Below, one piece after another: positions 8,356 through 17,364 of a stretch of DNA of 64,000 nt (positions are counted from its first letter, which is position 1; the number at the start of each line of letters is the position of its first letter). The notes beneath the pieces were generated by a model, which saw only the letters and a program-made list of their open reading frames with translations, was not told the DNA's origin and made no database searches. Source of the DNA: Pseudomonas spelaei (GTDB lineage: Bacteria > Pseudomonadota > Gammaproteobacteria > Pseudomonadales > Pseudomonadaceae); the NCBI RefSeq assembly GCF_009724245.1, contig NZ_WNNK01000016.1:62001-126000 (forward strand), read 5' to 3'. The position numbers and the translations under genes are program-made.

Positions 8356-9389
8356 CAGAACACCTCTACCGCGTTGGTCTGTCGCTCAACCAGTTGGCCG
8401 ATGGGTTCCAGGCTCAGTCCAAGTTCGGCGGCCACCGCCAGGAACTCGGCGTTGCCTTCAGGGGTGACCGCAATCAGCAGCCCGCCGCTGGTTTGCGGAT
8501 CGCACAACACGCGTTTGTGCAGTTCATTCACCCGCCCCAGCTTGCTGGCGTAGCTGTCGAAGTTGCGCAAGGTGCCGCCGGGCACGCAGCCTTGGTCCAG
8601 GTAGTACTCGACCCCGGGCAGGCGTGGGACTTTTTCGTATTCAATGCGGGCAGTCACACCACTGCCGTCCGCCATTTCCACCAGATGGCCCAACAGGCCA
8701 AAACCGGTGACATCGGTCATCGCCGTCACACCGGACAGCTTGCCGAAACGGCTGCCGGGTTTATTGAGGGTACACATCCAGTCCCGCGCCAGGCCGATAT
8801 CGGCTTCGCGCAATTTGCCCTTCTTTTCCGCCGTGGTCAGGATGCCGATACCCAGCGGCTTGGTCAGGTACAACTGGCAACCGGCAGTGGCAGTGTCGTT
8901 GCGTTTCATGTGGCGCTTTTCCACCAGGCCGGTGACGGCCAGGCCGAAGATCGGCTCGGGGGCGTCGATGGAGTGACCACCGGCCAGGGGAATACCCGCC
9001 TCGTCACACACCGAGCGACCGCCACGAATCACTTCACGGGCAATTTCAGGCGCCAGCACGTTGACCGGCCAGCCGAGAATCGCAATGGCCATCAACGGGT
9101 CGCCGCCCATGGCGTAGATATCGCTGATGGCGTTGGTGGCGGCAATACGGCCGAAGTCGAAGGGGTCATCGACAATCGGCATGAAAAAATCGGTGGTGGA
9201 GACTACGCCACGCTCTTCGTCGATGGCGTAGACCGCCGCATCGTCCCGCGAGGCGTTGCCCACCCAGAGTTTGGGGTCGAGGTTCTGCGCACCGCTGCCG
9301 GCAAGGATCACTTCCAGCACCTGGGGGGAAATCTTGCAACCGCAACCCGCACCGTGGCTGTACTGGGTCAGGCGAATCGGCTCGTTCAT
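8355..9389 (-). CDS. selD: Selenide, water dikinase (selenophosphate synthetase)
   Basis: A 344-residue enzyme that makes selenophosphate from selenide and ATP. The catalytic loop SHGAGCGCKIS places Cys16 and Lys19 where E. coli SelD has Cys17 and Lys20, so it is a cysteine form and not itself a selenoprotein. VTDVTGFGLLGH and CDPQTSGGLL are further family motifs. It is the first gene of a two-gene operon with selU. No selenocysteine genes (selA, selB, selC) are in this window, so the visible use of selenophosphate is tRNA modification. Confidence 0.97.
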   Translation of the reverse strand: MNEPIRLTQYSHGAGCGCKISPQVLEVILAGSGAQNLDPKLWVGNASRDDAAVYAIDEERGVVSTTDFFMPIVDDPFDFGRIAATNAISDIYAMGGDPLMAIAILGWPVNVLAPEIAREVIRGGRSVCDEAGIPLAGGHSIDAPEPIFGLAVTGLVEKRHMKRNDTATAGCQLYLTKPLGIGILTTAEKKGKLREADIGLARDWMCTLNKPGSRFGKLSGVTAMTDVTGFGLLGHLVEMADGSGVTARIEYEKVPRLPGVEYYLDQGCVPGGTLRNFDSYASKLGRVNELHKRVLCDPQTSGGLLIAVTPEGNAEFLAVAAELGLSLEPIGQLVERQTNAVEVF

Positions 9390-9460
9390 GGATGTACCTC
9401 AAGGCAACTAGTCGACGGATTCTATCAGACACCCAGACAACAAAAGGCCGACTGGCCCGT

Positions 9461-9551
9461 CCGTGTAGCCGCTGCCGAGGCACGAGGCTGCGATGGGGTG
9501 CGAAGCAGCCCCCCGAGGGCAGTCCTGTTAGTACCTCGGCAGCGGACACGG
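9461..9551. repeat. REP-like long inverted intergenic repeat, copy 1
   Basis: Inverted arms CCGTGTAGCCGCTGCCGAGG and CCTCGGCAGC-GGACACGG enclose a variable centre with GGCTGCGAT. The same GTAGCCGCTGCCGAGG core occurs at 15700-15819 and 25654-25758. It lies between selD and the convergently placed terC end, and no gene is present in 9390-9582. Confidence 0.85.
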
Positions 9552-9582
9552 ATGAGCGCAGCCGGCCTTTGATCTCAGCCTT

Positions 9583-10329
9583 TTAGTGTTTTGCCGCAAG
9601 CCGCTTATGCCGACTGCGGCGTGCCATGTTCAGACACTCGATCACCGCCGAGAACGCCATGGCTGCATACACATAACCTTTTGGCACATGGGCGCCGAAG
9701 CCTTCGGCGATCAGGGTCATACCGATCATGATGAGGAAGCCCAGAGCCAGCATCACAACGGTCGGGTTGTCGTTGATGAACTTGGCCAACGGCTCGGCCG
9801 CCACCAGCATCACGATCACCGAGACCACTACGGCAATGATCATGATCGGCAAATGCTCGGTCATGCCCACGGCAGTAATAATGCTGTCGATGGAAAACAC
9901 CAGGTCCAGCATCAGGATCTGCCCGATGGCCGCTGCAAAGCCCAGGGACACGCTCGGCGTGCTGCTTGCCACCTGTTCAGGCTCCGGGTCCATGCTGTGA
10001 TGGATCTCGGTCGTCGCCTTCCACACCAGGAACAGACCACCGGCGATCAGGATCATGTCCTTCCAGGAGAACGCCTGCCCGAAGATCTCGATGACCGGCG
10101 CGGTCAACTGCACGATGAAGGCAATGGTGCTCAACAGGCCCAGCCGCAGGATCAACGCCATGCTGATGCCGATACGTCGCGCCTTGGCTCGATGCTGCAC
10201 CGGCAACTTGTTGGTGAGAATCGAGATAAAGATCAGGTTATCGATCCCCAGCACGATCTCCATGACGATCAAGGTAGCCAGTGCGACCCAGGCGGTCGGG
10301 CTGGCGGCCAGTTGTAAAAGGTAATCCAT
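9583..10329 (-). CDS. TerC family integral membrane protein
   Basis: A 248-residue inner-membrane protein with about seven hydrophobic segments. IVMEIVLGIDNLIFISIL in the first helix and LMLDLVFSIDSIITAVGM in the middle are the paired acidic motifs of the TerC/Alx family, implicated in manganese efflux, metal loading of exported proteins, or tellurite resistance. The Asp residues in these helices are the likely metal ligands. No other ter genes are nearby, so this is the common YgdQ/TerC housekeeping type. The next minus-strand gene upstream, a small lipoprotein, is separated by 28 bases and may be co-transcribed. Confidence 0.9.
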   Translation of the reverse strand: MDYLLQLAASPTAWVALATLIVMEIVLGIDNLIFISILTNKLPVQHRAKARRIGISMALILRLGLLSTIAFIVQLTAPVIEIFGQAFSWKDMILIAGGLFLVWKATTEIHHSMDPEPEQVASSTPSVSLGFAAAIGQILMLDLVFSIDSIITAVGMTEHLPIMIIAVVVSVIVMLVAAEPLAKFINDNPTVVMLALGFLIMIGMTLIAEGFGAHVPKGYVYAAMAFSAVIECLNMARRSRHKRLAAKH

Positions 10330-10357
10330 AGGTCAGTCCTGACGTGGTGTGCTGAGG

Positions 10358-10609
10358 TTAGGTTTCTTGCGAAGTCGGTTCAGGTTTCTTCTCTTCCTGT
10401 TGCTCTTTGTCTTTCGGAGCAATCAAGCCTTTGGTCGCATCACTCAAAGCCTGTTCGGCGGCCTGGTGAGTGTCATCGATCACCTGCTTGGCCGATTCGG
10501 TGGCTTTGCCCAACAGTTGTTGTGCGCTTTTTTCAGCCTGATCACAGCCGCTGAGCATGATCAATGAAAGCGCAAGCAGCGACGCCGCGCCCAGAGAATT
10601 GAGTTTCAT
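10358..10609 (-). CDS. Small lipoprotein with charged C-terminus
   Basis: An 83-residue protein beginning MKLNSLGAASLLALSLIMLS followed by GC, a signal peptide with an LSGC lipobox (lipidated Cys22). The mature part is an amphipathic, Ala/Gln/Lys-rich helix (QAEKSAQQLLGKATESAKQV and onward) with a highly charged tail, KDKEQQEEKKPEP. I do not recognise a named family. AGGAACG precedes the ATG at a good distance; the open frame continues upstream to 10882 but that part overlaps nhaR and is not supported. It is divergent from nhaR. Confidence 0.75.
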   Translation of the reverse strand: MKLNSLGAASLLALSLIMLSGCDQAEKSAQQLLGKATESAKQVIDDTHQAAEQALSDATKGLIAPKDKEQQEEKKPEPTSQET

Positions 10610-10756
10610 GATGCGTTCCTCGTTAGAACCGTTGGGTCCAAGCATTGGCCCCTCGATAGCGACGCATTCTATGGGGATGAACAGTTCAGGAAAATTCGTA
10701 TTTTTTTCGCTTATACTTCGATTTACACGAAGTAACATCTTCCTTTTGAGGCGCCC

Positions 10757-11662
10757 ATGCTCAATTACCGTCAACTGCACTACTTCTGGGTGGTGGCCAA
10801 GACCGGCAGTATCGTGCGTGCGTGCGAGCAACTGAACCTCACGCCACAGACTATCAGCGGACAGATCAGCCTGCTGGAGCAAACCTTCGGTGTGGCGCTT
10901 TTTCAGCGCGTGGGACGGCAGTTGGAATTGACCGAAGCCGGTCGACAGGCGCTGCCCTATGCCGAGCAGATGTTCCAGACGGGCAATGAACTGGAGGCGA
11001 TGTTACGGGCCCAGCCCAATGAACAGCAGATCCTGTTCCGGGTAGGCGTGGCGGACGTGGTGCCCAAATCCATTGTCTACCGGCTGATCGCGCCGACCAT
11101 GGAGCTCAGCGAGCCGATCCGCATCACCTGCCGTGAAGACAAGCTCGAACGCTTGCTGGCGGACCTGGCGATCCAGCGCCTGGATCTGGTGATCTCCGAC
11201 AGCCCGATGCCCACGCACCTGGACATCAAGGGCTACAGCCAGAAACTGGGGGAATGCGGCATCAGCTTTTTCGCCACCCGGGCTTTAGCTGACCAGCATG
11301 GCGGTGCTTTCCCACAGTGCCTGCAGGGCGCCCCGTTGTTGATTCCTGGGGCAGAAACCGTGGTACGCAGCCGCTTGTTGCGCTGGTTTGCCGAGCAACA
11401 GATCCAACCGCGGATTGTCGGGGAGTTTGACGACAGCGCCTTGATGCAGGCCTTCGGCCAATCCGGCAGCGGCATTTTTATCGCCCCCAGCGTGATTGCC
11501 GACGAGGTGGCGCGCCAGTACGGCGTGGTACTGATCGGTCAGACTGAAGCGGTAACCGAGTCCTTCTATGCCATTTCGGTGGAACGCAAGGTTAAGCATC
11601 CCGGCATCGTGGCGATTACCGAGGGGGCTCGGCGGGAGTTGTTTACCGCCCTCCCCGACTGA
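10757..11662 (+). CDS. nhaR: NhaR-type LysR family transcriptional activator
   Basis: A 301-residue cytosolic DNA-binding regulator. The N-terminal winged helix-turn-helix (MLNYRQLHYFWVVAKTGSIV, then LTPQTISGQISLLEQ) aligns closely with E. coli NhaR, and the co-inducer domain keeps DLVISDSP, ECGISFF, LLIPG and GEFDDSALMQAFG. In E. coli NhaR activates nhaA in response to sodium. No nhaA lies next to it; an NhaC-like antiporter is at 21905, too far away to infer a link. TTTTGAGG is upstream of the ATG. Confidence 0.9.
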   Translation: MLNYRQLHYFWVVAKTGSIVRACEQLNLTPQTISGQISLLEQTFGVALFQRVGRQLELTEAGRQALPYAEQMFQTGNELEAMLRAQPNEQQILFRVGVADVVPKSIVYRLIAPTMELSEPIRITCREDKLERLLADLAIQRLDLVISDSPMPTHLDIKGYSQKLGECGISFFATRALADQHGGAFPQCLQGAPLLIPGAETVVRSRLLRWFAEQQIQPRIVGEFDDSALMQAFGQSGSGIFIAPSVIADEVARQYGVVLIGQTEAVTESFYAISVERKVKHPGIVAITEGARRELFTALPD

Positions 11663-11666
11663 TGCC

Positions 11667-12821
11667 TCAGACGCACACTTCGCGGGTCTTGGCAGTCATC
11701 AGCCACAACGCCAACAGCATCGACAGCAGGATAAAACCCGCCGCGGCAAAGCCCAGGCTGCCCAGGCCCAGCGTGTCGATCACCCGCCCGCCGACCATTG
11801 CGCCCAGGCCAATCCCCAGGTTGGCCCCGGCGATGTTCAGCGACGCGGCAAACGCCGGCGCGTGGGGCGCGACCTTCATCAGGCGCACGTGGCTGACCAA
11901 AAACAGCGCTGCCTGGGTCACGCCCCAGATACCCATCGCCGCCGCCAGCCCCAGCGTAGAGTGGATGGCTGGCACCAGCGCCACCATGCCAGTGATCATG
12001 AAGCCGCAGAACACCATCGAGGCGATCAGCGGGTGGCGGTCCACCATGCGCCCGCCCAGGGAGTTGCCGATCAGGCCGACCGCACCAAAGCCCATCAGGC
12101 ACCAGCCCACCAGCGTGCCGTCGAAGCCTGCCAAACGTTCAAGAATGTCTGCCAGGTAGGTGTAAGCCGTGAACATGCCGCTAAAAACCAGGATCGACAG
12201 GACAACATGGCCTTGCATCAGCGGGCTGCGCAGGATCTTGAATTGCGAACGCAACGTGACCTGTTCTTTCTTCACGCGGGTCGCCGGCAGGTAGACAAAC
12301 AGCAGCAAGGCCTTGGCCAATGCCACCACCGCCAGGATGCCAAAGGCGGTACGCCAACCGAACATGTCGGAAATCAGCGTACCCACCGGGATGCCAAACA
12401 CCGTGGCGCAAACAATGCCGAAGCCGATCTTGGCAATCGCCCGGCCTGCGTAGTCCGGGCCGACAATGTCCACCGCCGTTTCACTGGCCAGCGCCCAGAA
12501 CACCGGCAGCCCCAGGGCTGGAATCAACCGCGCCACCGACATCACCCAGATATTCGGGGCCAACGCCGCCAGGGTATTGGCCGCACCGAACATCACCAGG
12601 ATGGTGATAAACAGGCGCTTACGCTCGAACCGGGCGAAGTAGGCCGTCAGAAACGGACCGAACGCCGCCACGGTGAAGGCAAACAGGGTCACCAGCAGGC
12701 CGGCCTGGGACACGCTGACATCCAGGTCGCGGGCGATGGAAGGCAGCAGGCCAACGATGATGAACTCTGTGGTCAGCACGGTAAAACCGGCCGCCGACAG
12801 CAGCAGGATGGGCAACAACAT
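11667..12821 (-). CDS. Major facilitator superfamily efflux transporter (AraJ/Bcr-like)
   Basis: A 384-residue inner-membrane transporter with about twelve hydrophobic helices. It starts MLLPILLLSAAGFTVLTTEF, the typical opening of 12-helix DHA1-type pumps, and has DRH in the central loop and an ARFERKRLF loop between helices 2 and 3. The family exports sugars, drugs or metabolites; the substrate here is not identifiable. The start at 12821 has GGAG well placed; upstream codons to 12974 are unsupported. Its stop codon lies four bases beyond the nhaR stop (convergent). Confidence 0.85.
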   Translation of the reverse strand: MLLPILLLSAAGFTVLTTEFIIVGLLPSIARDLDVSVSQAGLLVTLFAFTVAAFGPFLTAYFARFERKRLFITILVMFGAANTLAALAPNIWVMSVARLIPALGLPVFWALASETAVDIVGPDYAGRAIAKIGFGIVCATVFGIPVGTLISDMFGWRTAFGILAVVALAKALLLFVYLPATRVKKEQVTLRSQFKILRSPLMQGHVVLSILVFSGMFTAYTYLADILERLAGFDGTLVGWCLMGFGAVGLIGNSLGGRMVDRHPLIASMVFCGFMITGMVALVPAIHSTLGLAAAMGIWGVTQAALFLVSHVRLMKVAPHAPAFAASLNIAGANLGIGLGAMVGGRVIDTLGLGSLGFAAAGFILLSMLLALWLMTAKTREVCV

Positions 12822-13123
12822 GAATAACTCCAGAAACGACGACGCCAACGACAGCCCGAGGGCTCGCTGACAGAGAGGAAATAAGAGGATGCTGGATCTT
12901 AACAGAATGTGTCCGACTTTGGGAAAGCCGAGCAGGGCCAGTCGTGTAACAGGGTGACTGAACGCCGCACCCAACCGGGATATTTCCTACAGCATGTTAA
13001 ACTTTGCCGAACATCCGGTTACCGTTCGGCCTTGCCTTGGCGCTTTACCCTCCGGCAGCCTGTGCGCTGCCTTGCCTGCACCAATCGCCGCACCCATTAG
13101 AAAAACCAGAGACAACTCTATTT

Positions 13124-14344
13124 ATGACTGCTGCCCCTTCCCTCTTAAACCGACTCATGGGCGTCAGCCTGGTCACACAAATCGTGATTGGCCTGATCGC
13201 TGGCATTCTACTGGCCCTGCTGCTGCCCGACGTGGCCCAGGCCACCGGGTTTATCGGCAAAGTGTTTGTCTCGGCCCTCAAGGCCGTCGCGCCGATTCTG
13301 GTATTCGTGCTGGTCATGGCCTCGATCGCCAGCCACAAGCACGGCCAGGAAACCCATATCCGGCCAATTCTGTTCCTGTACCTGTTGGGCACCTTTGCCG
13401 CCGCCGTCGTGGCTGTGATTGCCAGCACCCTGTTTCCCTCTACCCTGGTGCTCGCCACCCACGATGTGGCCATGAGCGCCCCCGGTGGCATTGGCGAAGT
13501 GCTGCAAAGCCTGTTGCTCAGTGTGGTGGACAATCCGGTCAGCGCACTGATGAACGCCAACTTCATCGGCATCCTGGCCTGGGCGATCGGCATGGGCATC
13601 GCCATTCGCCATGCCAGCGAAACCACCCGCACCGTGCTGGCCGACCTGTCCAATGGGGTTACGCTGATCGTGCGCATGGTGATCCGCTTTGCACCGTTGG
13701 GGATCTTTGGCCTGGTGGCCTCTACCCTGGCGACTTCCGGCTTCGGCGCCTTGCTGGGCTACGCCCACCTGCTGCTGGTGCTGCTTGGCAGCATGTTGTT
13801 TGTGGCGCTGGTGATCAACCCGGCCATCGTGTTCTGGAAGCTGCGCCGCAACCCGTACCCGCTGGTGCTGATGTGCCTGCGGGAAAGCGGCATCACCGCC
13901 TTCTTCACCCGCAGTTCGGCGGCGAATATCCCGGTCAACCTGGCGTTGAGCAAACGCCTGGGCCTGCATGAAGACACCTATTCGGTGTCGATCCCCCTGG
14001 GGGCGACCATCAATATGGCCGGCGCCGCCACCACCATTACCGTCCTGACCCTGGCCGCCGTGCACACCCTGGGCATCGCCGTGGACATCCCCACCGCTAT
14101 CCTGCTCAGCGTCGTAGCGGCAGTCTGCGCTTGCGGGGCATCGGGCGTGGCCGGCGGTTCGCTGCTGCTGATCCCCCTGGCGTGCAGCCTGTTCGGTATT
14201 CCCAGTGAAGTCGCCATGCAAGTGGTGGCCGTGGGCTTCATCATCGGCGTGTTGCAGGACTCGGCGGAAACCGCCCTCAACTCCTCCACTGATGTGTTGT
14301 TCACCGCAGCGGCCTGCCTGGGCAAGGATGAGCAGACGGCGTAA
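13124..14344 (+). CDS. sstT: Sodium/serine-threonine symporter
   Basis: A 406-residue inner-membrane transporter of the dicarboxylate/amino-acid:cation symporter family. It imports serine and threonine with sodium. Family marks include LKAVAPILVFVLVMASIASH, the serine-rich re-entrant loop AFFTRSSAANIPVNL, the GATINMAGAATTITVL sodium-site helix, and a second loop, CACGASGVAGGSLLLIPLAC. The start at 13124 (MTAAPSLLNRL) is chosen by similarity to SstT; the ribosome site is weak. The 300 bases upstream, shared with the divergent MFS gene, show no further gene. A bidirectional terminator follows. Confidence 0.93.
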   Translation: MTAAPSLLNRLMGVSLVTQIVIGLIAGILLALLLPDVAQATGFIGKVFVSALKAVAPILVFVLVMASIASHKHGQETHIRPILFLYLLGTFAAAVVAVIASTLFPSTLVLATHDVAMSAPGGIGEVLQSLLLSVVDNPVSALMNANFIGILAWAIGMGIAIRHASETTRTVLADLSNGVTLIVRMVIRFAPLGIFGLVASTLATSGFGALLGYAHLLLVLLGSMLFVALVINPAIVFWKLRRNPYPLVLMCLRESGITAFFTRSSAANIPVNLALSKRLGLHEDTYSVSIPLGATINMAGAATTITVLTLAAVHTLGIAVDIPTAILLSVVAAVCACGASGVAGGSLLLIPLACSLFGIPSEVAMQVVAVGFIIGVLQDSAETALNSSTDVLFTAAACLGKDEQTA

Positions 14345-14357
14345 AGCATGCGCTCAC

Positions 14358-14402
14358 AAAAAAGCCCGGGCCGGTTCTTACAAACCGGCCCGGGCTTTTT
14401 AT
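14358..14402. terminator. Bidirectional terminator between sstT and the DUF1993 gene
   Basis: A perfect 13-base stem (GCCCGGGCCGGTT / AACCGGCCCGGGC) with a six-base loop, flanked by six As on one side and five Ts on the other, so it can stop transcription from both converging genes. Confidence 0.95.
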
Positions 14403-14412
14403 TTCAGGACGT

Positions 14413-14922
14413 TTAGAACGCGCCCATGTAGTCACGCTTGCCCACTTCCACACCGTTGTGACGCAGCAAGGCGTAAGCGGTGGTGACGTGGAAGAAAAAC
14501 TGCGGCAGGCCGTAGGTCAGCAGATAGGACTGGCCACTGAAGCGCTTCTCTTTTGGCGTGCCAGGACGGGTGACGATCTCGATGCCTTCCTTGCCGTCGA
14601 TCTGTGCCGGGGTGATGGTGTCGATGAACGCCAGAACCTTGGCAATCAGCGCTTGCAGGTCAGCAAAGGTCACTTCGGTGTCGTCATATTTCGGCACTTC
14701 GATTTCAGCCAGGCGGGCAGAAACGCCTTTGGCGAAGTCGACAGCGATCTGCACCTGACGTACCAGCGGGAACATGTCCGGGAACAGGCGTGCTTGCAGG
14801 TAGGCATTCGGGTCGATGTTCTTGGCGGTGGCATGGGCCTCGGCCTTGTTCAGCACATCGCTCAGGGCGTTGAGCATTTGCTTGAAGACCGGGAGGGAAG
14901 CGGCGTACAGGGAAATAGTCAT
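14413..14922 (-). CDS. DUF1993 family protein
   Basis: A 169-residue soluble, mostly helical protein without signal peptide. It has the family pattern: MTISLYAASLPVFKQMLNAL at the start, LFPDMFPLVRQVQIAVDFAK in the middle and LPQFFFHVTTAYALLRHNGV at the end. DUF1993 belongs to the DinB-like four-helix-bundle superfamily. Its histidines (FHVTTAYALLRH) could be metal ligands, which is inference. Function unknown. It ends at the shared bidirectional terminator and is monocistronic. Confidence 0.9.
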   Translation of the reverse strand: MTISLYAASLPVFKQMLNALSDVLNKAEAHATAKNIDPNAYLQARLFPDMFPLVRQVQIAVDFAKGVSARLAEIEVPKYDDTEVTFADLQALIAKVLAFIDTITPAQIDGKEGIEIVTRPGTPKEKRFSGQSYLLTYGLPQFFFHVTTAYALLRHNGVEVGKRDYMGAF

Positions 14923-15046
14923 GACAATCTCGACAATGGTGGCAGGGTTTGAACAGCCGCGATTATAGACATGCTCGCCGCCGGCACTGCTTGTCTTTTA
15001 TTTTTTCAGGATTAGGCTAGTGGGCTCACTGCATAGGGAAAGCGCG

Positions 15047-15694
15047 ATGACCACCGAGCACGACACCACTTCCGCCGAGCCGCGCCTGAACAGCACGGAA
15101 ATCCGCATCCTGGGCAGCCTGATCGAGAAACAGGCCACCAGCCCGGAAACCTACCCGCTGACCCTCAATGCCCTGGTAATCGCCTGCAACCAGAAAACCA
15201 GCCGGGAGCCGGTGATGAACCTGAGCCAAGGCCAGGTCGGCCAGAGCCTGCGGGCCCTGGAGGGTAGCGGTTTTACCCGCTTGGTGATGGGCAGCCGCGC
15301 CGACCGCTGGGAACACCGGGTGGACAAGGCGCTGGAGCTGGTGCCGGCCCAGGTGATCCTTATCGGCTTGTTGTTCCTGCGCGGCCCGCAGACCGTCAGC
15401 GAATTACTGACCCGCAGCGGGCGCATGCATGACTTTGAAGACACCGAGCAGGTGGTGCATCAACTGGAACGTCTGATCGCCCGTGGGCTGGCGCTGTTGG
15501 TGCCGCGTCAGTCGGGGCAGCGGGAGGACCGTTATATGCATGCCTTGGGTGATCCGGCGGATATCGAGGCGATCCTCGCAGCCCGTGGTAATCCAGTGGA
15601 ACGCAGTGCCGGTGGTGGGGTTTCGCTGGAGCGCATTGAAGAGCTGGAGGCGCGGATTGCGGCGCTGGAAGAGCGCCTTGCTCGCCTGGAATAA
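15047..15694 (+). CDS. YceH/DUF480 family winged-helix protein
   Basis: A 215-residue protein of the YceH family, built of two winged-helix domains. It has LNSTEIRILGSLIEKQATSP, TLNALVIACNQKTSREPVM and LFLRGPQTVSELLTRSGRMH, all close to E. coli YceH, and a C-terminal coiled-coil-like tail rich in Glu, Arg and Leu. The molecular role of the family is not established. AGGGAA at 15035-15040 supports the ATG at 15047; the GTG at 15020 is not needed. A REP-like repeat follows its stop codon within 6 bases. Confidence 0.92.
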   Translation: MTTEHDTTSAEPRLNSTEIRILGSLIEKQATSPETYPLTLNALVIACNQKTSREPVMNLSQGQVGQSLRALEGSGFTRLVMGSRADRWEHRVDKALELVPAQVILIGLLFLRGPQTVSELLTRSGRMHDFEDTEQVVHQLERLIARGLALLVPRQSGQREDRYMHALGDPADIEAILAARGNPVERSAGGGVSLERIEELEARIAALEERLARLE

Positions 15695-15699
15695 GCAAG

Positions 15700-15819
15700 C
15701 TGTAGCCGCTGCCGAGGAACGAGGCTGCGATGCGTGTCCGCAGGACCGCCTTCGGGGACCGCTACGTCGGAATGCCGCACCAAGCCCATCGCAGCCTCGT
15801 CCCTCGGCAGCGGCTACAG
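15700..15819. repeat. REP-like long inverted intergenic repeat, copy 2
   Basis: Outer arms CTGTAGCCGCTGCCGAGG and CCTCGGCAGCGGCTACAG, then inner arms GGCTGCGAT and ATCGCAGCC, form a nearly perfect long hairpin around a 50-60 base centre. It separates yceH from the convergent shikimate-dehydrogenase-like gene and may act as a shared 3' boundary. Confidence 0.9.
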
Positions 15820-15825
15820 GATTAG

Positions 15826-16644
15826 CTATGCCCGCGCAAACGCCACGGCCGCCTGAAATTGCTCATCCGTCGGCCTGACACCGGTGTACAACACAAACTG
15901 CTCCAACGCCTGGATCGCGATCACTTCCAGACCCGTAATCACCCGCTTGCCCTTAGCTCGGCCACGCACGATCAATGGTGTTTCGGCGGGAATCGCCACC
16001 ACATCGAACACAGTCTCCGCAGAGTCAACCGCCTCGGCATCAAAGGCCAGATGATCGGCTTCCGGGCCACCAGTCATGCCGATGGGCGTCACGTTGATCA
16101 ACATCTGCGGGCGCAAGTCGCCCAGTTCCGCCTGCCACTCGTAGCCCAGGCTTTGTGCCAGCGCCTTGCCCGCGGCTTCATTGCGCGCGACGATCACGCC
16201 CTTGGCGTACCCACCATCGCGCAAGGCGCTGGCCACCGCCTTGGCCATCCCGCCGCTGCCCCGCAGGGCAAACGTCGAGGACTTCGGCACTGCGTGCTTT
16301 TTCAGCAGTTGCTCGATCGCGATGTAGTCAGTGTTGTAGGCCTTGAGGTGCCCGGCGGTGTTGACGATGGTGTTGATCGAGGCGATGGCCCGAGCAGAAT
16401 CATCCAGCTCGTCCACCAGGGCGATACAGGCTTCCTTGAACGGCATGGAAACGCCACAACCGCGAATACCCAGGGCACGAATGCCGCCCACGGCACCGGG
16501 CAGGTCCTGGCTGCTGAACGCCTTGTAATAGAAGTTCAGGCCCAATTGTTCATAAAGGTGGTTGTGAAAGCGCAGGCCAAAATTCCCGGGGCGCCCCGAC
16601 AGTGACATGCACAGTTGGGTGTCCTTGTTGGGGTTCATCAGCAT
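15826..16644 (-). CDS. Shikimate 5-dehydrogenase-like oxidoreductase
   Basis: A 272-residue AroE-family protein. The substrate domain keeps MSLSGRPGNFG, VSMPFKEACIALVDE and SINTIVN with AYNTDYIA; the nucleotide domain has a degenerate glycine loop, LRGSGGMAKAVASAL, then INVTPIGMTGG. In AroE the substrate lysine lies in the MPFK motif, present here. Substitutions in the loop and its isolation from aromatic genes suggest one of the paralogues (YdiB/SdhL-like) rather than the housekeeping AroE. AAGGAG precedes the ATG at 16644. Confidence 0.85.
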   Translation of the reverse strand: MLMNPNKDTQLCMSLSGRPGNFGLRFHNHLYEQLGLNFYYKAFSSQDLPGAVGGIRALGIRGCGVSMPFKEACIALVDELDDSARAIASINTIVNTAGHLKAYNTDYIAIEQLLKKHAVPKSSTFALRGSGGMAKAVASALRDGGYAKGVIVARNEAAGKALAQSLGYEWQAELGDLRPQMLINVTPIGMTGGPEADHLAFDAEAVDSAETVFDVVAIPAETPLIVRGRAKGKRVITGLEVIAIQALEQFVLYTGVRPTDEQFQAAVAFARA

Positions 16645-16891
16645 GTGTAACTCCTTGAAGCCATTCTCAGAACGTTTCGGATAGACGGGGATACCCGTGC
16701 GGGCGGTTTGTCACGGATCATTAACGCAGCACTGCACAGGCTTTGTAAGCCAATCGGTACAGACCTTACACAACATTTACCTAACAGCCGTGCTGTTTTC
16801 CAGAAATACGCTGTCTTAAAAGTATCCCCGCGACAATCCTTGAGTCTATTGATTGCAGACCACAAGCGCAGGGGCTAACCGAGGAATGACC

Positions 16892-17239
16892 ATGATTCGT
16901 AAAATCCCCAAAATCGCCTTGCTTATCGGTGCACTCGCTGTAGCAGGTCAGGCCTCCGCCCACGGTGGTGGTTGGGGTGGCCCGGCCGTCTTTGGTGCTG
17001 TCGTCGGTGCTGCTGTAGTGGGTTCAGTGATTGCCAGCCAGTCCCGGCCGGTCTATGTGCAACAACCGGTCTATGTCCAACCACAACCGGTGTATGTGCA
17101 GCCGCAGCCGGTGTACTACGCACCGCCACCGCCGGTGTATGTGCAGCAACAGGTTTATTACCGCCCGGCACCGGTCTATTACGGCCCACCACGCGGCTAC
17201 TATGGTCCTCCACACGGCTACTACGGTCGCGGCTGGTAA
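16892..17239 (+). CDS. Secreted Tyr/Pro/Val-repeat protein
   Basis: A 115-residue exported protein. It starts MIRKIPKIALLIGALAVAG with a predicted cleavage after QASA. A short Gly-rich segment and a hydrophobic stretch (AVFGAVVGAAVVGSVIA) are followed by repeats of PVYVQ(P/Q) (about seven copies) and then YYGPPRGYYGPPHGYYG. Similar PVYV/YYGPP proteins are common in pseudomonads but have no known function; an envelope or surface structural role is a guess. GAGG at 16881 suits the ATG at 16892 better than the one at 16886. A terminator follows. Confidence 0.8.
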   Translation: MIRKIPKIALLIGALAVAGQASAHGGGWGGPAVFGAVVGAAVVGSVIASQSRPVYVQQPVYVQPQPVYVQPQPVYYAPPPPVYVQQQVYYRPAPVYYGPPRGYYGPPHGYYGRGW

Positions 17240-17263
17240 CCTTGAACTGAAACACCTGAACAG

Positions 17264-17291
17264 GCCTCGCAGAACATGCGGGGCTTTTTTT
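17264..17291 (+). terminator. Rho-independent terminator
   Basis: A hairpin GCCTCGC / GCGGGGC with a seven-base loop, followed by seven Ts, 25 bases after the PVYV-repeat gene. Confidence 0.85.
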
Positions 17292-17364
17292 GTGCTTCAC
17301 GGATGACCGGGCCGAGTCTTTCTCATTACCATAGTGCCATCTCCCTCATGGATGATCCCCTGCG

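Noticed and set aside
11568..12827. 419-codon plus-strand frame opposite the MFS gene
   Set aside because: Low-complexity His/Gln/Arg translation and no start signal; the minus-strand transporter is real.
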